Source of the DNA: Aldrovandia affinis
Taxonomy: Eukaryota; Chordata; Actinopteri; Notacanthiformes; Halosauridae
Reading direction: 5' to 3'
Assembly (NCBI GenBank): GCA_029706075.1
Contig: JAINUG010000004.1
Span: 480,547 to 544,546 of the forward strand
DNA length: 64,000 bases
Part shown: positions 23,901 through 34,785 of the stretch, in pieces
Layout of the letters: the number at the start of each line of letters is the position of its first letter
Position numbering within the stretch: position 1 is the first letter of the stretch
Notes under the pieces: generated by a model
Seen by the model: the letters and a program-made list of their open reading frames with translations, nothing else
Databases searched by the model: none
What the model was told of the DNA's origin: nothing
Position numbers and translations under genes: made by a program

Positions 23901-24580
23901 AATGCAAATGCACAAAATGATCACCATTGACATAGCTCTCATCCTGTGATTCATGCCAGGGTCTCCTGCTCACAGTGAATCCTCTCTTTTCTCAGCCCGG
24001 TGTGGAGGAATGAAGCTCTCGCCAGTCAAAGTAAGACCACCGTCCTGATGGTGTACATGAGCCTGTCACGCATCGGAGCAGCAGTGTCCACATTACCACA
24101 GCGGTGCTCTGATCCCTCTTCTCCTCTGTGTGTGTGTGTTGTTTTGTGTGTGTTTGTGCATGTGTGTATGTGTGTGTGTTTGTATGTGTATTTATGCATG
24201 TGCATGTGTGTGTGTGTGTGTATTGTTGTCTGCAGTCTCGCTACCCCAGCTTGTGGATATGGACTGGAGAGTGGACATGAAGACGGCCTCAGACTCGGTC
24301 AGCCGCATGGCTGTTCCCACCTGCCTGGTGCACATGAAGGTACGCCGGCGCTTACTGCCCTTTGGGGCACCCTCGCACTGTGACCTCTGATGGGTTTGCA
24401 CAACCTTTGACCTCTGACCCCCCCATACCTTGCACACTGCAGGTTCAGGACCCCCTGGCCCTTGGGGGCGGTGACCCTGTCTCCACGGTGACAGTGGAGC
24501 TGAGCAGAGAGACGCTGGATACCATGCTGGACGGGTTGGGCCGTATCCGGGACCAGCTGTCTGTGGTGGCCAGCAAATAG
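20924..24580 (+). CDS. commd9: COMM domain-containing protein 9
   Basis: COMMD9 is one of ten COMMD subunits of the Commander complex in endosomal cargo recycling (established for the family). Six coding exons with consistent phases: 20924-20974, 21812-21937, 22263-22402, 23996-24030, 24236-24339, 24443-24580 (stop TAG). 197 residues, against 198 in human as I recall. Exon 1 encodes MATLAEEHFTSLQLLLK. An N-terminal helical part follows (SKDAVRQLCQDSF, ALFPDSFHPSLKNL). The C-terminal COMM domain has the conserved LPQLVDMDWRVDMK, MAVPTCLVHMK and the family end SRETLDTMLDGLGRIRDQL. The start is chosen because exon 1 aligns with the orthologue's N-terminus. Intron 3 carries a TIR element. Upstream sequence around 20870-20920 is GTGAC/TCACATG-rich; no TATA box is obvious. 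Confidence 0.96.
22020..22205. mobile_element. Dispersed repeat fragment in COMMD9 intron 2
   Basis: It begins CAGGGGTGGGCAGCCCTGGT, a phrase typical of fish hAT-type MITE ends, and continues with CTGGAGAGTAGCATGG. No matching right end or target duplication was found, so this is a tentative fragment. Confidence 0.4.
22567..23849. mobile_element. TIR-bounded DNA transposon, Harbinger-like
   Basis: The ends are inverted copies: GGGCCAGATTTACTAA at the left (from about 22567) and TTAGTAAATCTGGCCC at the right (to about 23849). Both are followed inward by GCGACTG-type words. A minus-strand frame at 23454-23765 (103 aa) includes RKLKCIDHEIEVLVNEL, which resembles the Myb/NAIF1-like protein of PIF/Harbinger elements. 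No DDE transposase is visible, so it looks non-autonomous or decayed. I could not see a clear target duplication. It sits in COMMD9 intron 3. Confidence 0.6.
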
Positions 24581-25130
24581 CCACTGCCCAGGAGCCTCTT
24601 CCCTCCACACTGAGGAACCTGCAAGTGTGCACACACTCACAAATACACACAAACACACACACTCTCTCACACACACACACAAACTCTCTCACACACATAC
24701 ACACACTTACATGCACCTTCTCTCACACACACACACACACTCTCTTACACACACACACACACTCTGTCAAACACAGTCTCTCATACACACTCTCTCACTC
24801 TCTCTCTCTCACACACACATACACTCCCGCACCTACAAAAACACATACCCGACACACACGCACACGCACGGGCAGTTTTGCACGTGCACACACAGGACTG
24901 TGCACACACTCAGCACAGAGAATGACCTGGGTGTGATGATGCTGAAGTGGCAGCTCTGAGTCACTGCACTGTGGGAGAGGAGACTAACGCAGGACGACTG
25001 ACTGTGTGGAAACATTCCTCAACGCCTACATTGCAACTCTTTCCAACTCCAAAACAGTGTCACAGAGACATAAAACAAATACGGTTTTGTACTTTTTTTT
25101 GTCTGTATGTATTATGTCAAAATAAATTAA
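24581..25130 (+). other. commd9: COMMD9 3' untranslated region with poly(A) signal
   Basis: Follows the stop at 24578-24580. A CA/CT-rich microsatellite fills 24620-24930. AATAAA at 25121-25126 is the likely poly(A) signal. Confidence 0.7.
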
Positions 25131-25419
25131 AAGCAATATTAACATTGATCAGTTGTATGTTTTACTGCACATGTTTTAATGTTATGTCACAAAATGCCAA
25201 AACAAATCACAAGCTACTGGTAGGTTTATGAAGTGCACCATTTATTGTACTAAAAGTGTTTTTTGGTGGCAGACAGCACCTCTAGATTTCTCATCTGGCC
25301 TGAAGAGGATCTTTATAATCACCTCAATTTAAAATAAAATACTTTTTTTTTATCACCCATTATACCTCTCCCTCCTCCAACTACATCCGTTTGTCTGTCC
25401 CATGACTACAGCGCCCTCT

Positions 25420-25625
25420 GTAAATTTGGGAGCGCGCTGTGCCAAGTACTGCGCAGTCATTGGAGGAGTAGGCTTCATGCACAGCTGGCGCAGGCAGACT
25501 GCAGCACCTGATTGGCCGAAGGAGTCACTCTCGCACATTAAGTCTGGGGACAACCCTGCTGATGGCCCCCTCCCTCCCTGGGCGACACTGTGGCTAACTG
25601 CTAAGAGACGTCGCACTGGGACCCC
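25420..25625 (-). mobile_element. Partial copy of a window-repeated SINE
   Basis: Shares with 35955-36310 the segments ATGCACAGCTGGCGCAGGCA and GATTGGCCGAAGGAGTC (allowing mismatches), and a TAAATTTGGGAG end. Orientation is inferred from the tail. It lies just before the L2-like element. Confidence 0.6.
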
Positions 25626-25636
25626 TGATACGGGAA

Positions 25637-28600
25637 CTCTCAACTCAACTTTATTTATATAGCACTTTACAACAGTTTTTTGGTGACTATACCAAAGTGC
25701 TTCACAGTTAAAAAACATAGAGCAAAAAAAATAATAATATACAGTGCATCCGGAAAGTATTCACAGCGCTTCACTTTTTCCACATTTTGTTCTGTTACAG
25801 CATTATTCCAAAATGGATTAAATTCATTTTTTTCCTCAGAATTCTACACACAATACCCCATAATGACAAAGTAAAAACGTTTTTTAGAAATTTTTGCAAA
25901 TGTATTAAAAATAAAAAAACGAAATATCACATGTACATAAGTATTCACACCGTTTGCTATGACACTCAAAATTGAGCTCAGGTGCATCCTGTTTCCACTG
26001 ATCATCCTTGAGATGTTTCTAGAACTTCATTGGAGTCCACCTGTGGTAAATTAAATTGATTGGACATGATTTGGAAAGGCACACACCTGTCTATGTAAGG
26101 TCCCACAGTTGACAGTGCATGTCAGAGTAAAAACCAAGCCATGAAGTCCTAGGAACTCTCCATAGACCTCCGAGATAGAATCAGATAGAGATCAGACCTT
26201 TATGGTAGCACTTGGCATTCAGGCCAAAAAGTTCAATTTGTGTCTCATCAGACCGGATAATCATTTTCCTGATGCTCTTAGAGTCCTTTAAGTACCATTT
26301 GGCAAACTCCAGGTGGGCTGTCATATGCCTTTCACTCAGAAGTAGCTTCCATCTAGCCACTACCATAAAGGTCTGATTGATGGAGTGCTGCAGAGATGTT
26401 TGTCCTTCTACCAGGTTCTCCCATCGCTGCAGAGGAACTCTGAAGCTCTCTTAGAGTGGCCATTGGGTTCTTGGTCACCTCCTGACCATGTCCCTTCTTG
26501 CCCGGTTACTTAGTTTGGCCAGACGGCCAGCTCTAAGAAGAGTTGTGGTGGTTCCAAACTTATTCCATTTCACAATGATGGAGCCCACTGTTCTCCTGGG
26601 TGCTTTCAATGCTTTAGCAATGTTTTTATACCCTTCCCCAGATCTATGCCTCAACACAATTCTATCTCGGAGGTCTATGGAGAGTTCCTAGGACTTCATG
26701 GCTTGGTTTTTACTCTGACATGCACTGTCAACTGTGGGACCTTACATAGACAGGTGTGTGCCTTTCCAAATCATGTCCAATCAATTGAATTTACCACAGG
26801 TGGACTCCAATGAAGTTCTAGAAACATCTCTAGGATGATCAGTGGAAACAGGATGCACCTGAGCTCAATTTTGAGTGTCATAGCAAACGGCGTGAATACT
26901 TATGTACATGTGATATTTTCGTTTTTTATTTTTAATACATTTGCAAAAATTTCTAAAAAACTTTTTTCACTTTGTCATTATGGGGTATTGTGTGTAGAAT
27001 TCTGAGGAAAAAAATGAATTTAATCAATTTTAGAATAAGGCTGTAACAGAACAAAATGTGGAAAAAGTGAAGCGCTGTGAATACTTTCTGGATGCACTGT
27101 ATATATACATACACAGTACATATACTAAACATAATAGTGCAAATACAAATAAAATAAGCAAGGGTTCAGATAAAAATACAAATAAAGATAAAAGAAAAGA
27201 AAGTGCAGCAGATTACAAAAATAAAACATAAAGGGACTAAAAGTAGCGACCAAGGAGGCAGGCTCAGCTCTGGTCAAAGGCCAGTGAGAAGAGATGAGTC
27301 TTTAGCCGGGACTTAAAGGCCTCCAGGGTCGGGCTGACCTGATGTGGAGGGGAGGCTATTCCACAGTTTAGGGGCGGCTATGGAAAAGGCTCTGTCCCCT
27401 CTGGTTTTGAGCCTAGACCTGGGTACCTCCAGCAGCAGTTGGTCGGCTGACCTTAGGGCTCTGGATGGGGTGTGGTGACGCAGGAGCTCGGTCAGGTACT
27501 GTGGGGCCAGGCCATTTAGGGATTTAAAACAGTTAAAAGTAGTTTAAAATCAATGTGGTGATGGACGGGGAGCCAGTGGAGTGAGGCCAGGACTGGGGTG
27601 ATGTGCTCGCGCTTTTTTGTACTGGTAAGGAGTTGGGCAGCCGCATTTTGGACAAGCTGCAGGCGGCGTAGTGATGCCTGATCAATGCCAACATAAAGAG
27701 CATTGCAGTAATCCAGCCGAGTTGTAATGAAGGCGTGGATCACTCTCTCCAGGTCGCTCTGGGAGAGATAGACCTTGGTCTTTGCTAGGGTTCTGAGATG
27801 GAAAAAGCTGTTCCTAACCACTGAGCTGACCTGTTTGGTGAATTTAAAGGAACTATCAAAGATCACTCCGAGATTTCTAACGGAGGACCGGATGTTAAAG
27901 CCCAGAGGACCTAGAGCATTGGCAAACGGGACTGGAGAGGTATCGCCAAAAATGATGATCTCGGTCTTGCTCTCGTTAAGATTGAGGAAGTTAGCACTCA
28001 TCCATGCTTTGGTGTCGGTGAGACAATCAAGCAATGGCTGAAGTGCGACCTGTCCTGTGGCCTTAAGAGGTAGGTCACAGGTAGGTAGATCTGAACATCA
28101 TCTGCGAAACAGTGGAAGGATATGTTGTGTTTGGCCAGGATTTCACCTAAAGGTAGCATGTACAGTAGGAAGAGGATGGGACCTAGGATTGACCCTTGAG
28201 GAACCCCACAGGTAAGGGGGGCCACGGAAGACAGGAAGTCTCCTAGCTGCACAGAGAAACTCCGGTCGGTTAGGTAGGACTGGAACCAACTTAAGGCTAC
28301 ACCTGAGATTCCCACGTACTGCTCTAGCCGTGACAGTAGGATCCTGTGATCCACCGTATCGAAGGTGGCTGTGAGGTCTAGGACCACCAGGATCACAGGA
28401 CTACCTGAGTCAGCGGCCAGAAGCAAATCATTTTGGACTCTCAGGAGTGCCGTTTCAGTGCTGTGAGATGTTTTAAAACCAGACTGGAATTTCTCATGGA
28501 TGTTATTGATAGAAAGGAAGGATTGTAACTGGACATACACTACTCGCTCAAGGACTTTGGACAGAAAAGGTAATTGAGAAATGGGCCTGAAGTTGGAAAG

Positions 28601-29113
28601 AACAGAGGGGTCGAGATTTTTCTTTTTGATCAATGGCTGCACCACAGCGTGCTTGAAGGCAGCCGGGACACATCCAGAGCTGAGGCAGGTGTTAATTAAC
28701 CATAAAATAATTGGGCCGACTGGTTCAAATACTTCTTTGAGAAGGCGAGAGGGAAGGCTATCTGATGGGTAGTTTGTGGGCCGCAGGTGTTTGACTGCGT
28801 CCGAAAGGGAGGAGAGGGAGACAGGCTCGAACTGCTCGAAAACAGCGAGCTGGGGGTGCAGAGGAGGGGGAGAGAGAGGAGAAGCAGAGGTGTCAGATGG
28901 TCTGAGTGCAGAGATTTTGTCAATGAAGAAGTTTAGAAAACTTTCACAGAGAGCAGGTGAGGGGACAACAGGGGACACATCACGGGGGTTGATAAGAGAG
29001 TTTAGGACATTAAAAAAACCTGGGGTTTGTGACTGTTGCTGGAGACCAAGGTAGAAATATACTCTGTTTTTAATGTTTTTGGGAAGCATAAAGACATTGT
29101 AATGATCAAACAC
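25637..29113 (-). mobile_element. 5'-truncated L2-like LINE (non-LTR retrotransposon), interrupted
   Basis: On the minus strand, reverse transcriptase sequence runs from about 29113 to 27300: LVVLDLTATFDTVDHRIL, the CGVPQGSILGPILFLLY block and the catalytic CFADDVQIYL, then KAWMSANFLNLNESKTEI, RLDYCNALYVGIDQ and HITPVLASLHWLPV. This order and wording fit the fish L2/CR1-like group of LINEs. No endonuclease domain is present. The reading frame is broken at about 28069-28079 and again near 29010 and 27520. The 3' part, with the end ATATAAATAAAGTTGAGTTG (minus strand, near 25640), is split by a Tc1 insertion at 25742-27099. It is inactive. Confidence 0.85.
25742..27099 (-). mobile_element. Fold-back Tc1-like transposon nested in the LINE
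   Basis: Bounded by CAGTGCATCC and GGATGCACTG with TA on both sides (25740-25741 and 27100-27101). The inverted arms are about 440 bases each (25742-26181 and 26659-27099). Each arm holds the terminal repeat plus the start of the transposase gene. Minus-strand remnants are an N-terminal helix-turn-helix part (26657-26475: GYKNIAKALKAPRRTVGSII) and the first catalytic aspartate region (26366-26181: SDETQIELFG). The remaining two acidic residues are missing, so no active transposase is encoded. Confidence 0.9.
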
Positions 29114-29537
29114 AGCTGGTTAGGACACTACTGATAATTTGGCCTGGCATACAGTGAAAATTGGTTGCTAAAATGAATAAATTAACATCATTGCTATTCT
29201 CCACCACACTCGTTTCAACGCTTGAATTCAGTGGGTGTGGCGAAGGCAGTGGATTGGTGCTGACTTGGTAGCATTTTAAGGCTCATGAAAATCACTTGCC
29301 ACCTGCACCTCATCCGAAAGCGGTGTTTAAAATGACTGATTTGGAAACACCCGCTGACCTGCTTCAATTGCATCTCGTGTGCACGGCAACTGCGTTTGTG
29401 GTGCCGTTTGCGGCCCACTGTGCTTCCTGACCCCCCTGTCCAAAAAAAAGAACATCACAAATGTGAGGATGTCCTGTGATCCCTCGATGCGAGGAGGTGA
29501 GGGGATGAGTGCTTTAGGGGGGCGTGGTCCCGTGGCT

Positions 29538-32500
29538 TTAGGGGGGCATGGTCCCATCCACCCCTCTGCTCTGGGACGGCTGCAGAAGGGAGATTCCCTG
29601 CGTGTCGATCTCCACTGAGTGCACACTGAAGTCCCCCAGGCCCTGCGGAGCACACAGACATGAGCAGGGCAGACCAGTCACTGTTTCACTGAGCGTGTGT
29701 GTGTGTATGTGTGAGAGAGAGAGAGAGAGAGCGTGTGTCAGAGTCTGTACTTCTGTATCCATCAGACCTGCGTTTGCCCTATTTCTGTGTGTTAATGAGG
29801 ACCTGCCTCTGTTACGCTCACCTGTGTGTTTCGGAGCACCTGTCTCACTCTCTCTTCCTGCAGCGGCTCGCTCGTTAGCAGGAAGAGGAAGCCGCCTCCC
29901 CCCGCCCCTGCCAGGCTCTGTCCCAGGGTCAGAGGTCGCAGGGCGGCCATCATGGTCCGCACGGCCGTCGGCTCGCACCCCGGTGCCATGGCCTTCTTCT
30001 GCTGCCAGTATCGATCCAGACACACACCCAGTCTGGACAGGGAGCCTGAGAGGGGGAGAGAAAGAGAGTGAGCGAGGAGGGAGGGAGGGAGGGAGGGAGG
30101 GAGAGGAAGAGAGGGAGGGAAGGAGAGAGAAAGAGAGTGATCGATGGAGGGAGGGGGAGGGAGGGAGAGAGAGAGAGAGAGGGGGAGGGAAAGAGAGGGG
30201 GAGGGAAAGAGAGGGGGGGAGGGAAAGAGAGGGGGAGGGAAAGAGAGGGGGGGGAGGGAAAGAGAGGGGGAGGGAAAGAGAGGGAGGCAGGGAGAGAGAG
30301 GGCAGTGTTTCAGAGGGGAGGGTCAGCCCAGCACAGAGTTCCATCAGCGACACCCCGCCGTCTCTCACCCTCTGCACACGCGCGGGCACACTCCTCTGCG
30401 TTGCTCACCAGCCGCTCAGTGTTCTCCACAATGGACGGCAGGCGGCTGTACCAGCTTCTCACCACGTCCTGCACCAGCACAGAGAATTCACCACCCTCAC
30501 CGTCTCATCACAAAGACAGGAAACGCTCAATGTAGCATGGAGGGTTAGGGGACAGTCAAGTGTTTGACAGTAAGTACAGACAGGAAGTGCCGCATGCATT
30601 ACATAAGAGACAGGAAGTGACAGTCCAGACAGGAAATGCTCAGTGTATTACAGTAGAGATTGGAAGTATTCAGTGTGTTTAAGTAGAGATTGGAAGTATT
30701 CAGTGTGTTACAGTAAATATGGGCAATGCAGGTTCACCTGCAGTAGATTTCTGGCAAGGCGTGTCTTTCCCGTGTACACCAGCAGGAGACGCTGTTGCAG
30801 CGACAGCAGGAAGTCCTGGGAGAGGTCCAGTCGCTCCACCTCCACCTTTAGGGGCAGACTGGCCCTGGAGCGTGCCAGCTTCACCCCCCCAACCAGCCCC
30901 CCAACCTGGTCCTGCCACCCCCCACCTGGGCAGACACACACAGGCACAGAGGTTACCGGCCACCTGGGCCTATTCTCTAAGAAAACACCTGTCCTATACC
31001 TGGGAATTACAAGAGCATTTAAAATGTATTATTGGAGAATTACAGAAATGACAGAATCCCTTATCATACAGTATCGCTCACAAAAGCCCTCTACTGGTCA
31101 AAACCTATCATTGCATGTTCTGTTTCCCAGTTTTTGTCAGAGGCACGCTGTTGCTTACAAAGTAATCAATTACAAACCGAATGATACTAAAATGCCCGTA
31201 TGCCTCATGAACGGGCAGTGTTGATGTGTTTCGAATGCGGTTGGCATGAAATGTAATCACCATCAATGTACTCACAACGTATAACCGATATATGACAAAT
31301 ATCGCATTGCTCTGCATTCAAAACAACTACAGACCTGTAATGCTCGATTCGGACCAAAGGACGCAGTACAGATGAGTGTCTCGTCAAATAACTGACACCT
31401 GGTAAACATGTACACACACTGCAACTGGGGATACATTTAATACGTTAATAGTAATCCAATATATAACCCTGACTTTCAACTCAACAAAACACCACTTATC
31501 TTTGACGCATGGAAACAAAAAGGTATCACACACCCCCACCACATTTTTCTAAACAGCACCTTCATAGCATTCAAAGACTTGGTACAGAAGTATAATGTTG
31601 GGAAAGAACAGTATCTACATTATCTCCAATTAAAATCTGTCTGTCTGATCAAATCCAGAATCAATATAATAAATAATAACCTCCGGCCACCCTCACTAAT
31701 AGAAGAAATTAATAAAATAACAAATCCTAAGAAAACTATTTCCAAACTATATAAACTACTATCCACAATCGACTTGACAATATATCTACCAATTAAAGAA
31801 TGGGAAAAAGACCTCTCAATCAGCACCAACACCGACTTCTGGACACAAATCTGTATGAACACCTTTTCATTGACGAACAATACTAATGCACAACTAATTC
31901 AATATAAAGTAATTCACAGAGCTCATATCACTCAGCACAATATGTTTAGGATGGGATTCATAGACTCTGACACATGCTCACACTGTACGCTGAACACCCC
32001 GAATAGCTACTTCCATGCCACCTGGCTCTGCCCACCCACTCAACATTTCTGGCAAGCAGTCATTGACAGAACGCCCCTGCTTTTGGCCTGAGACATTCCA
32101 CTCTCTCCATCTCTTTGTCTACTGGGAGAACTTTCAACACTCAACCCTCCGATCAAAAACAACAAACTGATACTCATCATCCTAACTATCGCCAAGAAAA
32201 CTATCCTCTTGAACTGGAAGAGTAGAAATACATTAAACATCACACAATGGTTAAACCTTCTCACAGAATACATATCAATGGAAAAAATGACAGTCTCTCT
32301 TCAAACCCAAATCATACATTTTGAAGAAACTTGGAATCCATTCATCAGTTCCTTAAAATTGCCTGTTAACTAATTCCATACACAAAGTCCATATACAGTA
32401 CCAACACTAGAATAGAAACACCCACCATACATTTACACTCACTAACATTCTAACACCCCCCCCCCAAATATACATTTCCATTTTCTTTATTATTAGCGCT

Positions 32501-34744
32501 TAATATTTTTATTCTCTTTAATTTATTTGAGTGTTTTTTCATTTTATATTATTTTGCTTTATATTGTTCATTTCACTCTGTCCACCACCCTGTCCTGTTC
32601 TCCGTCTGCTTGTTTGTCTATCTATCTGTAGGTTTGTTTGTCTGCATTTATGTCAGTCTATTTGTTTATCTGTCTGTCTGTCCGTCTGTCTGGTTACTTA
32701 GATAACACAACATTATCGGGGTGGGAGGGGAGTGGTGGTAGGATCAAGAGGGGTGGGGGGGGCAGGGCGGTGGGGGAGGAGGGTTGGGCACCCGAGGGCC
32801 CGACACACATCACATTTGTATCTAGAACTGCACAATCTGTAAATATACTTAAAATGTATATACTACAGTATTTATATTTTGCTGAAACAAAGCTGTTCTC
32901 CGAAAAAAAAAAAAAATAATAATAAAGTTGTCCCTCAAAGTGGGGGGTGGTGGGCCCAGGAAAAAAATAAAAATAATAGTAATCCAACACAATAGTTTTT
33001 CCTTGTTTGGCGTACGCCATCATGATATTCATCACAATACATATCAAATTGGCACCTAAGTATCGTGATGATATCGGATGGGGAGGTCCCTGCAGATTCC
33101 CGTCCCTACTTGACACATTGAATAATTTTGCTCTAAGGGAACCCTGTAAAAGGCGCTTGTTCTGAGTGCAGGTTGCCCACTGCCAGCCCGGGTTTCATCC
33201 CTGGCTGGCACTAACTCCCGGCTCTGGCCAGAGGGAGGGGAGAGGGAAGCCAGCACGAGCTCGCCGCATGCACAGAAAGCTCTCTGTGTGTATCGGAATC
33301 ACAGTCCACAGTTGTGCGAGTGCCGTCTCGAAGGACGCAGTACGGCGTCTTTGTCGCTGTAGTGGCTGGTCCCGTATTTTCGGATGGCGGGCCCGTGGGG
33401 GTGCGGGGGGGGCGTGTGGGGATAGTTGATACAATAAGAGGGTACAATTGGCCACCAAATTGGGGGAAAATGTATATTTATAATATATTTATAATATATA
33501 TCTTTAATGATAAAAATGTTGCCGTTTCTGTGACTGACGCACCAGATATTTGTCCATTTTCAAAATCTGTTAGATCTCTCATGTTGCTTTAGAGACTCAC
33601 ATATTACAGTGTTGACTTTAAAATATATGTTATTGCAGAAACACATTGCTAATCAGTATTGACATGAATATGAAAGCACGGCGCTCTCACCTGTGGTCAG
33701 GGTCTGCTCCAGGTGCAGCACGGCGTGGATGAGGGAGTCCGTGTCGAAGGTGCGGCCCGTACACCTGTACACGGCCGCCAGCACCGCCCCTGCTAAGATA
33801 CTGCTGGTACCTGTGGGGAGGGGTGGAGTCCCAGACCGGAAAAGAGCCCATTGGTTGCTTGGAGAATGATGTAATCACTGCACCAGTACCTATCATGCTG
33901 ATGTTTCTGTCTTTCCACAACACCACACTCCTGGTGTAGCGGAGCTCTGAGACGTGAGTTAAGCACGTGAGCGTCCGCTACAGAATGTGACGTCACCCCT
34001 TGAGAAGCAATAAGAGTATGATTCGTTCCCTGAGCTGGGAACTCGGGCCTTTAGCTCAGTGGGTAATCGTGTCTCTTGTTGTGTTGGGGGCCTTGGTTTG
34101 AAACTCCTGCAGGCAGAAGCAACTCCGTTACACTGGCACTCTCTCCCTCCCTCATCTCTCCTTCCCTCTCTATCTGCCTCCTTCGAATGCCTCCCTCACT
34201 CCCTCTGAACCCTTTACCTGTTCCCATTGCTGGTTGGGGGAGTTAACACCTGTGTCACCCCTTCACTGTGATGTGCTTTGGGATCCTGGAAGGCACTATA
34301 TATAAAGGCTATCCATTATTATCCTTATTACCTTACCCCTTTACCCGCCCTCTCTCTAACCTCTTTACCCTCCGCTCCCCTTCTCACCACCCTCTCTCTC
34401 TGTTCAGGTGTAATTGTACACTTCCCCCCAAGGCCTGACCCCAGATCAGTATGTTCATTTTTTCACATAATGGTTTGTGTTATGACTGTGGACGGACAGG
34501 CTGACCCCAGATCAGCTGTTTCGGGGATCTCTTACCCAAGCCGGAGCCGTGGGGCAGCAGTGACCAGCTGTGCAGCTCCAGCCCCCGCCCCAGCGCTGCA
34601 GCAGCTGCTCCCCCAGGGGCTTCTGGGAAGGGAAGGAAACGAGGCCGCTGCACACGCACACCGCCTTCAGCAGCGCACCTGCGGACAGGTGCAGTGGAGC
34701 AGTAGTGTGAGGCTCACGCATGTATACGCATACGTACACGCACA

Positions 34745-34785
<41 letters not shown>

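Noticed and set aside
29538..30567. 283-aa minus and 339-aa plus frames
   Set aside because: Composite of FCSK exons 21-23, introns and a purine tract; the minus frame only coincides with FCSK in its final exon.
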